A DNA stretch of 64,000 bases, taken from NCBI GenBank assembly GCA_965276755.1, contig OZ255625.1:2542001-2606000 (forward strand), in the 5' to 3' direction. Positions within the stretch are counted from its first letter, which is position 1. Each line of letters begins with the position of its first letter. The stretch is from CAJCIS01 sp965276755 (GTDB taxonomy: Bacteria > Pseudomonadota > Alphaproteobacteria > Acetobacterales > Acetobacteraceae). The notes under the pieces were generated by a model, which was given only the letters and a program-made list of their open reading frames with translations, was not told the DNA's origin and ran no database searches. Below are positions 51,060 to 59,080 of this stretch, in pieces. The translations under genes were made by a program, and so were the position numbers.

Positions 51060-51187
51060 GAAGGATTCTTCTGTTTTGAAAAAAAGAAGCAAAAAACTTT
51101 TGTCAGTTTGCGTACCCGTTGCGGCGCGGCCGGGCTAAACAATTAAAAGTTTTTTGGTTCTTTTTTCCAAAAAAGAACTGCTTCCTG
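51058..51187. repeat. Family A palindromic repeat, copy A8, between convergent genes
   Basis: AGGAAGGATTCTTCTGTTTT, GAAAAAAAGAAGCAAAAAAC, a spacer with CCCGTTGCGGCGCGGCCGGG, then AAAAGTTTTTTGGTTCTTTT and TTCCAAAAAAGAACTGCTTC. In the right arm the usual TTTCAAA is TTCCAAA, which changes a minus-strand TGA to TGG so that the convergent gene reads further into the repeat. Confidence 0.88.
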
Positions 51188-52093
51188 CCCTAACACCCAC
51201 CCCTCCCACGTGCGTATCCACGGATCATCCGGCGTCCCATCCGGCCGCCGCCCCTGCAGCACGCCAATGACACAGAGCACGCCAAGCACGCTGTCAAATC
51301 GATCTTCACCGTCCTCGCCGTCGCCGAACCCATCCACCAGCGCGCGCCCCAGCGCCCCTGAACACACACACGCCATTTCCTGCATGCGCGCCCGCAGCGC
51401 CGGCGCGTAGGCGGCGCGGTCGGCCTGGCGGCGCTTGCTGCCAGCCGGGCGCAGGCCCAGGTGGCGCATCGCCTCGGCAGGATAGGTTTCCGCAACCACC
51501 ACGCCGCCGCGGGCCAGCAATTCTAGAAACGCGCCATCGAACGGCCACAGCATCACGCTCACCAGCGACGGGATCAGCAGATCGCGCCATGCGGCCAGCG
51601 CGGCCTTGCCCGATTGATTGGCGCCGAGCGTCCAGAATACCGGTGCCCCTGCCGGGCGGTCGGGTGTTGCGCGGTCACACGCACGGCTCAGCGCGGCGGC
51701 ATCCGCCAAGCCGAGCGCGCGCGCATGCGCCAGCCGCGTCATTCCCGCAACGCCGCGCGCCGGGTAGAATGGCGTCGCCAGTGAAACCTCGTCCAGCAAG
51801 GCCGCCACGGTGAAAAAGGCCGGACGCTCTGCAAGCCCCCGAAGGAACGCCGGAAAATCCTTCGCGCCAAGGCCTTGCGCTGCGTAGGCGCGCGGCACGC
51901 CCAGGGCACAATCGATGCCGAATGCCACGGGCAATGCGCCGGCGCGCGCCCGCAGGCGCGCCAGCAGCGTCGCTGGCGGCCCGACAGGCTCTGGCGCACC
52001 GATGCGCCAGCCCGCGCCCTCTGGCGTGGCAATCGTCATCCAGCGTTTGGCGGGCCGCACGCTCCAGTCGGCATGAACGGCCAGGGCCTCCAT
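51143..52093 (-). CDS. Conserved hypothetical protein (DUF429-like?)
   Basis: About 316 residues. The start VHADWSVRPAKRWMTIATPE looks like the first strand of an RNase H-like fold with an Asp; GIDCALGVPRAYAAQGLGAK and VVVAETYPAEAMRHLGLRPA (acidic residues) follow, which recalls DUF429 proteins, but I am not sure. ATG 52093 is chosen; a GTG codon precedes it. The final WKKEPKNF is read from repeat A8 because the normal repeat stop codon is lost. It converges with mfd. Confidence 0.6.
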   Translation of the reverse strand: MEALAVHADWSVRPAKRWMTIATPEGAGWRIGAPEPVGPPATLLARLRARAGALPVAFGIDCALGVPRAYAAQGLGAKDFPAFLRGLAERPAFFTVAALLDEVSLATPFYPARGVAGMTRLAHARALGLADAAALSRACDRATPDRPAGAPVFWTLGANQSGKAALAAWRDLLIPSLVSVMLWPFDGAFLELLARGGVVVAETYPAEAMRHLGLRPAGSKRRQADRAAYAPALRARMQEMACVCSGALGRALVDGFGDGEDGEDRFDSVLGVLCVIGVLQGRRPDGTPDDPWIRTWEGWVLGQEAVLFWKKEPKNF

Positions 52094-52160
52094 CACGGAG
52101 GCCGCGCCAGAGCATTTTCGGCGCCGATAGAAGCGCCCAACACGCTCCAGCTCCTTGTTT

Positions 52161-52342
52161 TATACCAAGCCGCAGAAATATTGACTCTCAAGAAAGCTGG
52201 GGGAGCAGTGCCTGCCCCCCCAGACCCCCCGTCATGATTTAAGTCGATTCCTAGTAAATGACGGGGGGTTTGGGGGGGATGGCACATCTCCCCCAACCTT
52301 TCTCGCCTTGATCATGTGTCAAACTCAACGCGGATTGGTATT
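52161..52342. repeat. MITE-like element with a family B dimer (copy B10)
   Basis: The ends TATACCAAGCCGCAGAAATA and CTCAACGCGGATTGGTATT match those of the 253-430 element almost exactly. In the core dimer the left arm has a different tip (GCAGTGCCTGC) while the right arm has the common GATGGCACATC. It lies upstream of the 51143-52093 gene start. Confidence 0.8.
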
Positions 52343-52388
52343 GAAGCATGTTTTCGGTCGGGTTGATCCCATTTGGTCCGAACACGCT

Positions 52389-52628
52389 CTAACCCTTCGA
52401 CAACGGCTTGTTGGCGCGGGCAATCAGGCGGCCGAAAAAACCGGGAGCTTTCTTCGCCTCCTTGGCCGCCACGCGCGCGGCCTTTGCGCGTTCGCGTTCT
52501 TCAAGCGCCGCGGCGCGGTCCTTCTCGGCGAGCCATTTGTCCAGCGACATTCCAGCCTTTGCGGCACGTTTGGCTTCGTAGGCGCGCTGGCCGGCTGTCA
52601 GGGTTCGGGGCGGGGGCGGTGCTGGCAT
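52389..52628 (-). CDS. Small Ala/Lys/Arg-rich protein
   Basis: A 79-residue basic protein: PPPPRTLTAGQRAYEAKRAA then AGMSLDKWLAEKDRAAALEE, a charged helix and a tail FFGRLIARANKPL. Probably helical and nucleic-acid- or ribosome-associated, but no family is recognised. It is divergent from the DUF1491 gene with about 73 bases between starts. Confidence 0.55.
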   Translation of the reverse strand: MPAPPPPRTLTAGQRAYEAKRAAKAGMSLDKWLAEKDRAAALEERERAKAARVAAKEAKKAPGFFGRLIARANKPLSKG

Positions 52629-52701
52629 GGCCGGCTTTTACCCAAAGCCGGCGGGTGCGGCTACTGGCGCGGTGGGCGGGCAAGGCGCATGGCTTGCCAC
52701 C

Positions 52702-53037
52702 ATGAGCGAAGCGAGATTGAAGGCCGGGCTGTGGGTGTCGGCCACGCTGCGAATGGCGGACCTGTCGGGCAATCCCGGCATGGTCCTGCGCCGCGGCGAC
52801 CCGGATGCCGGCGGCGTGCTGGTGGTCTTGCGCGGCACCGGTGGCGCCTGCGTGCTGAGCCAGGTGCGCACCGGCGGCGGCGAGCCCGCATGGATGCGCG
52901 CCACCGGCCCCGATCCGGTGGAGGAAGCGGACGCAGACGCCTATGTGGCGCGGCAGGTGGGGCGGGATCCGGATTTGTGGGTGTTGGAGTTCAACGCGCC
53001 GCAGCTGACGCCGCCGTTTGACGCGAAGATGGTGTAA
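52702..53037 (+). CDS. DUF1491 family protein
   Basis: A 111-residue protein starting RLKAGLWVSATLRMADLSGN followed by RRGDPDAGGVLVVLRGTGGA and YVARQVGRDPDLWVLEFN, which matches the alphaproteobacterial DUF1491 family, of unknown function. ATG 52702. The stop is followed immediately by repeat A9. Confidence 0.85.
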   Translation: MSEARLKAGLWVSATLRMADLSGNPGMVLRRGDPDAGGVLVVLRGTGGACVLSQVRTGGGEPAWMRATGPDPVEEADADAYVARQVGRDPDLWVLEFNAPQLTPPFDAKMV

Positions 53038-53144
53038 CAGGAAAATTCCTCTTTTTCTGAAGAAAAAGACTTTTGAAAGTTTGGCGATGGGCCAACAGAC
53101 AAAAGTTCTTTGCTTCTTTCTTTCAAGAAAGAAGACCTTCCTGT
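53038..53144. repeat. Family A palindromic repeat, copy A9, between convergent genes
   Basis: CAGGAAAATTCCTCTTTTTC, TGAAGAAAAAGACTTTTGAA, spacer GGCGATGGGCCAAC, then GACAAAAGTTCTTTGCTTCT and TTCTTTCAAGAAAGAAGACC, TTCCTG. It fills the gap between the DUF1491 and DUF3576 stops. Confidence 0.88.
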
Positions 53145-53145
53145 T

Positions 53146-53706
53146 CTACCCCGCCACCTGCTGCGACCTAAGCTCCCGCGCCCGCGCCAGCACCTTGTTC
53201 TCAATATCGGACGCCGTCGAAGGATTGACCGGCGCATCCACCCACTGCCCGCCGTCGCGCACCTGGCGAAAAATCGAAATCCGCACGCCATCGGTGCGCA
53301 ACTGCCGCCCCAATATATACGCCGTCGCCTTGAAGCGCTCGCCATTCGTGGTCGGCGGCGAGAACCAGTCGGTGATGATCACCCCGCCGAACGGATCGGC
53401 CGAGGCAAGCGGCATGAAGCTCAGCGTATCGAGCGCGCCGCGCCACAGATAGGCGTTCACGCCAAGGGCGGCACCCGCCTCCTGCTGCTTATTGTCCTTG
53501 GACGGGCCGAGCACGATGCCCGCATCGCCGAACAGCGTGCCGCTGGTCGGGTCCTTGTAGCGGTAGTCGTTATATTCGGAGTCAGCGACCGGCTTGACCG
53601 TCTTGTCGCCGCCGCAGCCCGCCAGCATGGGCAGGAGGGTCAGCGCGGCCGCGGCTGCCCACGGACGCGTGGGCTTGGGGGTCAGGCGGCTGGGGCGAGA
53701 AATCAT
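53146..53706 (-). CDS. DUF3576 lipoprotein
   Basis: A 186-residue lipoprotein: leader with LTLLPMLAGCGGDK (lipobox Cys at 31), then DAGIVLGPSKDNKQQEAGAA, GVNAYLWRGALDTLSFMPLA, DPFGGVIITDWFSPPTTNGE and KATAYILGRQLRTDGVRISI, characteristic of the alphaproteobacterial DUF3576 family. Probably periplasm-facing and outer-membrane anchored; role unknown. Confidence 0.88.
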   Translation of the reverse strand: MISRPSRLTPKPTRPWAAAAALTLLPMLAGCGGDKTVKPVADSEYNDYRYKDPTSGTLFGDAGIVLGPSKDNKQQEAGAALGVNAYLWRGALDTLSFMPLASADPFGGVIITDWFSPPTTNGERFKATAYILGRQLRTDGVRISIFRQVRDGGQWVDAPVNPSTASDIENKVLARARELRSQQVAG

Positions 53707-53795
53707 GTGTGTCCGCGGTCCGTCGGCGGCCTCAGTGCCGCGCGCGCCCTCTTAGCCAATACGCCCCCCCGCGCCAAGGGAGGGCGCGCGGCGAG

Positions 53796-54213
53796 CTACC
53801 AGGTGAGACTGGTGCCCAAGGTGAGCGCCTGGGCGCGTATCTTGTTGTTATCGGCAGCCTCGGCGGTGCCGGCAACGATGGCACCGTTGACCAGGTCATA
53901 GCCCGACTGCTTGCGCTCGTCCCAGATGTAGCTGAGGAAAACGCCCAGACCCGGAGCCACCTTGAGCGTGCCGCCGGCATTCAGGCCCACCTCGTGCCGC
54001 TGGCCAAGGCCCTTGGTCTCTGCGAGGCTTGCTGCGTGGTGCGGCCAAATAGCTGTAGGTGCCCGGGCTGTCCGTGCTCACCCAGTCGGCACCGACAATC
54101 GCCGGCCCGAACGTGGTGGAGGCGCCGCCCGTCCAGGCGTCTGCCGGCTGGGCGGATGCGGCCGCCGTGAGCGCCAGCGGCACTGCGAGAATCGTGACAC
54201 CGGCCAGACGCAT
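53796..54213 (-). pseudogene. Porin remnant with internal deletion and frameshift
   Basis: One frame (from ATG 54213) gives a signal peptide (LAGVTILAVPLALTAAASAQ) and the start of a beta-barrel (GASTTFGPAIVGADWVSTDS), then loses sense near 54045. A second frame resumes with HEVGLNAGGTLKVAPGLGVF and ends in TLGTSLTW, a typical outer-membrane C-terminal strand with a final aromatic residue. The two parts total about 140 residues against 350 or more for porins, so the middle is deleted. Confidence 0.65.
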
Positions 54214-54476
54214 GGAACGCCCGGAGTAAGCTCCATGGACGACCTGATCGTTACGGCAAGAAGGGCGCGGCACGCACGACGCGTAGACAGCATCGGCCGT
54301 GATGACGTGTAAAATGGCAAAAACGCGTCACTGTGCGGCGGTTTTCGTCAGTGTCTCCCAAGCCACAGCTTCCGAGCCGCTTATGGACGAGACATAAGCT
54401 TAAAACTTTCTTTGGCGCGAGGTAGGTGAGTGGCGGAGCGACGCGATCGGAGCTTGGTGGATCATTTCTGCAACGG

Positions 54477-55190
54477 ATGTCCCGCAGTGCCGGACGCACG
54501 TCCGTGACCGGTCCGGCACATGCCGACACAGGCATCGCCACGGCGTTGGCGGCCGTGCGGGCACGTATCGACGCGGCCTGCGCGGCGGCCGGGCGTGCGA
54601 GCGGGCAAGTTCAGCTGATTGCGGTATCCAAGACGCACGGCGCGCAGGCGATAGAAGCCGCGCTGTCCTGCGGTCAGATGGCCTTTGGGGAAAACCGCGT
54701 GCAGGAGGCGGCGGCCAAGTTCCCCCCACTGCGTGCGGCCTGGCCGGATGTGCGCCTACACCTCATTGGCGGCTTGCAGACCAACAAGGCCGAGCAGGCG
54801 GTGCGCGTGGCCGACGCCATCGAGTCGGTCGATCGGGTGCCGCTGGTGGATGCCATCGCCAAAGCGGCCGACAAGGTGGGGCGGGTGCCGGCCCTGCTGG
54901 TGCAGGTCAATACCGGGGCCGAGGCGCAGAAATCGGGCGTGGCGCTTGATCAGGCTGACGCGCTGATCGCGCTTTGCCGGGCGAGATTTGGCGCGAAACT
55001 AAAGGGGCTGATGTGCATCCCTCCGGCGGACGCCGATCCCACGCCGCATTTTACGATGTTGGCGAAAATGGCCGCACGAAATGGGCTTGGGGTGTTGTCG
55101 ATGGGCATGTCGGGCGATTTCGAGGCCGCGATTGCCTGCGGTGCCACGCATGTGCGGGTAGGCAGCGCAATCTTCGGCAAACGAGAGTGA
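54477..55190 (+). CDS. YggS/PLPBP-family pyridoxal phosphate homeostasis protein
   Basis: A 237-residue TIM-barrel PLP-binding protein: LIAVSKTHG (PLP lysine), FGENRVQEAAAKFP, LHLIGGLQTNKAEQAV, VNTGAEAQKSGV, and MGMSGDFEAAIACGATHVRV (phosphate loop). It buffers PLP and affects amino- and keto-acid metabolism rather than acting as an enzyme. ATG 54477 or GTG 54504 are possible starts. Repeat C2 lies between this gene and guaB. Confidence 0.9.
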   Translation: MSRSAGRTSVTGPAHADTGIATALAAVRARIDAACAAAGRASGQVQLIAVSKTHGAQAIEAALSCGQMAFGENRVQEAAAKFPPLRAAWPDVRLHLIGGLQTNKAEQAVRVADAIESVDRVPLVDAIAKAADKVGRVPALLVQVNTGAEAQKSGVALDQADALIALCRARFGAKLKGLMCIPPADADPTPHFTMLAKMAARNGLGVLSMGMSGDFEAAIACGATHVRVGSAIFGKRE

Positions 55191-55229
55191 CGGGACATGA
55201 CTCCCGCAGGGTTATCGCATTTGAGAAAA

Positions 55230-55373
55230 AGGCGAGGGGCTCTGCCCCTCGACCCCGCTAAGGACAGGTCCTTAGAACCTATTGTCCAAATGAATGGGGG
55301 TCTGGAGCCTCAGGCCCCATCGTGCGCAGCACGCTGGCGCGTGACGGGTCCAGGGCAGAGCCCTGGCCTTCCT
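55230..55373. repeat. Family C element, copy C2
   Basis: Left end GCGAGGGGCTCTGCCCCTCG, right end GGTCCAGGGCAGAGCCCTGG CCTTCC; the middle has GCTAAGGACAGGTCCTTAG and GGGGGTCTGGAGCCTCAGG. It resembles C1 but its ends have diverged and the inner 18-bp arms are absent. Located between yggS and guaB. Confidence 0.75.
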
Positions 55374-55467
55374 TTCTAAGGCGATACCCCTATGTCACCT
55401 GCCTGCCAGCTTCCCTTTACCCCAGCCCGCGACTAAGACGAGCCGCCAAGGCAAGCAAGGCAGCGCC

Positions 55468-56952
55468 ATGGCACCCGATACCCCATCCTCCCCTGCGCGC
55501 ATCCGCGAAGCGCTGGCCTTTGATGACGTGCTGGTCGTGCCCGCCTACAGCCAGATTCTGCCCAGCCTGACGGAGACTCGCTCGCGCCTGACGCGCGGCA
55601 TCTGGCTCAACATCCCGCTGATCTCGGCCGCGATGGACACGGTGACCGAGGGCCCGATGGCCATCGCCATGGCCCAGCAAGGCGGCATCGGCGTGGTCCA
55701 CAAGAACCTGACGACCGAGGAGCAGGTGGCCGCCGTGCGGGCGGTCAAGAAATTCGAGTCGGGCATGGTGGTCAACCCGGTGACGATCAACCCCGATCAG
55801 AGCCTGGCGCAGGCGCGGGCGTTGATGGCCGCCCACCGCATCAGCGGCATTCCCGTCGTCGAGCGCAATGGGCGGCTGGTCGGGATATTGACCAATCGGG
55901 ACGTGCGGTTTGCGACCGATCCTGCCGTGCTGGTCTCCACGCTGATGACGCGCGAGAATTTGGTGACGGTCACGGGCAATCCCGGCTTTGATCAGGCGCG
56001 GCATCTGCTGCACCGCCACCGTATCGAAAAGCTGCTTGTGGTCGATGAGGATTACCGCTGTGTCGGGCTGATCACGGTCAAGGACATGGACAAGGCCGAG
56101 GCCCATCCGCTGGCCAACAAGGACGAACTCGGCCGCCTGCGTGTGGCCGCGGCCACCGGCGTGGGCGAGGATGGGTATGCGCGTGCCGAGGGGCTGATTG
56201 AAGCGGGCGTGGATGTGCTGGTCGTCGACACGGCGCACGGGCATTCGGCTGGCGTGCTGGCGCAGGTGGCAGCCATCAAGCGCGCGTCCAATGCCGTGCA
56301 GGTGGTGGCGGGCAACGTCGCCACGCCAGAGGGCGCGGTGGCGCTGATCGAGGCCGGGGCGGATGCGATCAAGATCGGTATCGGGCCGGGCAGCATTTGC
56401 ACCACGCGCGTGGTCGCCGGCGTGGGCGTGCCGCAATTTTCCGCCGTGATGGAAACCGCCGAGGCTTGCCACGCGCATGACGTGCCGGCGATTGCCGATG
56501 GGGGCATTCGCACGAGCGGTGATATCGTCAAGGCGCTGGGTGCGGGGGCGGATGTGGTGATGGTCGGGTCGTTGCTGGCGGGCACCGATGAGGCGCCTGG
56601 CGAGGTGTTTCTCTATCAGGGGCGCAGCTACAAATCCTATCGCGGCATGGGGAGTATTGCTGCGATGTCGCGTGGCTCGGCGGATCGCTACTTCCAGCAG
56701 GAGATTACCGATAGTTTGAAGCTGGTGCCTGAAGGGATAGAGGGACGCGTTGGGTACAAGGGGCCGATGAGCGCGGTGGTGCACCAGCTGGTGGGCGGGC
56801 TGCGGGCGGGGATGGGTTATACGGGAAGTGCGACCGTGGCTGATCTGCAGAAGAATGCGCAATTCCGGCGCATTACCGGGGCTGGGTTGCGGGAGAGCCA
56901 TGTGCATGACGTGGCGATTACGCGTGAGGCGCCTAATTATCGGCAGGATTGA
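55468..56952 (+). CDS. guaB: Inosine 5'-monophosphate dehydrogenase
   Basis: A 494-residue IMPDH: catalytic core with two CBS domains inserted at about 100-220, VVDTAHGHSAGVL, IKIGIGPGSICTTRVV (catalytic Cys), and YRGMGSIAAMSRGSADRY flap region. It oxidises IMP to XMP, the first step to GMP, and complements prs upstream in nucleotide supply. ATG 55468; repeat B11 follows the stop directly. Confidence 0.97.
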   Translation: MAPDTPSSPARIREALAFDDVLVVPAYSQILPSLTETRSRLTRGIWLNIPLISAAMDTVTEGPMAIAMAQQGGIGVVHKNLTTEEQVAAVRAVKKFESGMVVNPVTINPDQSLAQARALMAAHRISGIPVVERNGRLVGILTNRDVRFATDPAVLVSTLMTRENLVTVTGNPGFDQARHLLHRHRIEKLLVVDEDYRCVGLITVKDMDKAEAHPLANKDELGRLRVAAATGVGEDGYARAEGLIEAGVDVLVVDTAHGHSAGVLAQVAAIKRASNAVQVVAGNVATPEGAVALIEAGADAIKIGIGPGSICTTRVVAGVGVPQFSAVMETAEACHAHDVPAIADGGIRTSGDIVKALGAGADVVMVGSLLAGTDEAPGEVFLYQGRSYKSYRGMGSIAAMSRGSADRYFQQEITDSLKLVPEGIEGRVGYKGPMSAVVHQLVGGLRAGMGYTGSATVADLQKNAQFRRITGAGLRESHVHDVAITREAPNYRQD

Positions 56953-57060
56953 AGAGCTGGGTGGACCGTGCCGGTCTCCCCAGACCCCCCTTCATCATTT
57001 AAACTCGCTTAGATAAATGACGGGGGGTTTGGGGGGGATGGCACATCTCCCCCAATCTTT
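56953..57060. repeat. Family B inverted dimer, copy B11 (hybrid tips)
   Basis: The left arm carries the GGTGGACCGTGCCGGTC tip (as in B2), the right arm the GATGGCACATC tip. Linker TTCATCATTTAAACTCGCTT. It starts at the guaB stop and ends 6 nt before the next ATG. Confidence 0.88.
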
Positions 57061-57066
57061 GAGGGC

Positions 57067-57408
57067 ATGAAACCGTTCATCGACGCCCGTATAGCGCTTG
57101 TCTTCGGCAACGAAGCAGACGCTCGCCCCACAGATGCCCTGCTGCTGGAGGGCGAGGGCGAACCTGCGCGCGGCCGCGACTTCTTCGTGCCTGGCGCGGC
57201 GCCAGTCCATCCCGCCGATTGCACCTGCTGCACGCCCCGCAACGGGGCCGCCATGGCTTTGGCGCGCCTTATCCTGGCGCGCGGGCGCGGCACGGGCGTC
57301 TTCTTCGACCGCGTCATGGCGGTGGTCCAAACGCCCGGGGGCCGCGCGGCGGTGCTGACCGCGCTGGAGCGCGACCCGATCGTGTCCTGCGTCTGCCGGC
57401 CAGGTTAG
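57067..57408 (+). CDS. Cysteine-rich conserved hypothetical protein
   Basis: A 113-residue protein with a central HPADCTCCTPRNGAAMALAR (CxCC) and a C-terminal VSCVCRPG (CxC). Four to five cysteines near a histidine suggest Zn, Cu or Fe-S binding. The rest is an alpha/beta pattern with ALARLILARGRGTGVFFDRV. No family recognised. ATG 57067 follows repeat B11; the stop overlaps the stop of the convergent phosphoesterase by four bases. Confidence 0.6.
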   Translation: MKPFIDARIALVFGNEADARPTDALLLEGEGEPARGRDFFVPGAAPVHPADCTCCTPRNGAAMALARLILARGRGTGVFFDRVMAVVQTPGGRAAVLTALERDPIVSCVCRPG

Positions 57409-58943
57409 AGCCCGCCCGCGCCGCTGCCGGAGGGGGTGCAATCCACCACCGGCGGGCTCGCCATCCCGACCGGCGTATTCAGCGACGGCGCGTGCCGGAA
57501 GTCGAACATGTCCTCCGTCGTGCTGGCCTGGGCATCGCGCGCAGTCAGATGCGCCGTGACGCCCCCTTGGGTCAGGAAGCGCTTCTCGATCAGTGCCAGA
57601 ATGGAGGTGTGATCGCCCGTGACGTGGGAGACATAATGCGGCCGCGAGAACGGCGAGATCGCCATGAAGGGCACGCGCACGCCCAATTGGTCGAAGCTGG
57701 CACAGGACAGCGGAAAGCGCCCCGTCGGATCAAGTGCCAGCGCGGGGCAGAGCGCCTCGGCGTCCAGCACATCGGTATCGGTCTGGCTGAGGGGGTTTAC
57801 GGCGCACTCCGCGCCGCCGCCGGGTTGCTCGCTGGCCGGAGGATTGGACAGGTCCTCGCACTGGCCGGGGGCAATGCCATCCGGCGTGCGGGCGCCTCGC
57901 TGGGCGCGCGGCGGGGCCACGTGGTCATAGAAGCCGCCATGCTCGTCATGCGTGATGAACAGCACCGAGCTGGCCCAATAAGGCCCCGCACGCAACGCGG
58001 CCACGACCTGCGAGACGTGCAGCTGGCCACGCTGGATGTCGGTGGGCGGGTGTTCGTCATCCTCCGTGGCGTAGCCTTCCAGGCCGAAATCGGGATCGAC
58101 GAACACAACCTGCGGCAGCGTGGCCCCGATGCCCGCCAGGGTGGTCAGCAGCGTTTGCAGCGGCAGGATGCGCGTGTCACCCGGCCGGAACAGGCTCGCC
58201 TGGCCGAGGTCCTCGAAATAATCTCCCCAGGTGACGCCGGCGTGGTCCAGCAGATCGAAGATGGTGCCGGTGATCGGCTGATAGCCTGCGGGCGGCGGCA
58301 CCGTGTCATCCGTTGTCAGATGCCCGAAAGATGTCGCCGCCATCAAGTAGAAGCGGTTGGGGATGGTCGGGCCCAGCAGGGACGCGAAATGGCGGTCGCT
58401 GATCGCGAAACTCTGTGCTAGGGCGTAATAGTAGGGCAGGTCGGTCTGGTCGAAATAGGAGATCGAGCCGTAGGGCGTGCCGTTCGGTTCGATCACCTGG
58501 TTCTCACGAACGAAACCGTCGTTCAGCGGCATGCGCAGCGTGGCATTCGGGTTCTCGTAGTTCATCTCAAGGTGCGTTGCCTGCCAGCCATGGTCCAGGT
58601 CGGGGCCGACGCAACGGGTGGCGCTGTGAAAGGCGGTGATGATGTTGCCGTCGAGGTCGGGGTTGCTGTTGGTGCAGCTCAGCCCGCCGGGGCCGGGCGT
58701 GCAGGTCAGACCGTCCACGCAGGCGTGGTCGTCACGCGCGCAGGCGCCCGCGCCCGCGGGTGCGTGATAGGGGCTGCCGGGGACGTAGGGCAGCACGCCC
58801 ATGTAATTGTCGAAGGAGTGGTTCTCCTGCATCACGACGATGATGTGCTGGATTTTTGCTAGTCCCTCGTTGGCACGCGCGCCGGTGACCGCCAGGCCGG
58901 TCAAGGCGGCACCAGCCAGCAGCTTGCGGTGCAAACGCATCAT
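57405..58943 (-). CDS. Secreted phosphoesterase / non-hemolytic phospholipase C family
   Basis: A 512-residue exported enzyme: signal peptide KLLAGAALTGLAVTGARA, HIIVVMQENHSFDNYMGVLP (metal site), GLTCTPGPGGLSC, DRHFASLLGPTIPNRFYLMA, FITHDEHGGFYDHVAPP (second metal cluster) and HVTGDHTSILALIEKRFLTQ. This is the PF04185 phospholipase C/acid phosphatase family, twice the size of the 33361-34365 relative. It probably releases phosphate from phospholipids or phosphoesters outside the inner membrane. Starts at one of two adjacent ATGs (58943/58940). Confidence 0.9.
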   Translation of the reverse strand: MMRLHRKLLAGAALTGLAVTGARANEGLAKIQHIIVVMQENHSFDNYMGVLPYVPGSPYHAPAGAGACARDDHACVDGLTCTPGPGGLSCTNSNPDLDGNIITAFHSATRCVGPDLDHGWQATHLEMNYENPNATLRMPLNDGFVRENQVIEPNGTPYGSISYFDQTDLPYYYALAQSFAISDRHFASLLGPTIPNRFYLMAATSFGHLTTDDTVPPPAGYQPITGTIFDLLDHAGVTWGDYFEDLGQASLFRPGDTRILPLQTLLTTLAGIGATLPQVVFVDPDFGLEGYATEDDEHPPTDIQRGQLHVSQVVAALRAGPYWASSVLFITHDEHGGFYDHVAPPRAQRGARTPDGIAPGQCEDLSNPPASEQPGGGAECAVNPLSQTDTDVLDAEALCPALALDPTGRFPLSCASFDQLGVRVPFMAISPFSRPHYVSHVTGDHTSILALIEKRFLTQGGVTAHLTARDAQASTTEDMFDFRHAPSLNTPVGMASPPVVDCTPSGSGAGGL

Positions 58944-59080
58944 GTCATGTCCTAAACGTCCAACTTGGTGTCTATCACTCGCCTGGCGAGATTGTTCCCC
59001 TCGCCTCGGTGAAGCTTTGGTGGCGCCCGGCACGGGAGGAATGCCTTCCCGTTTCCACACGCCGCGCCTAAATAGACCTT

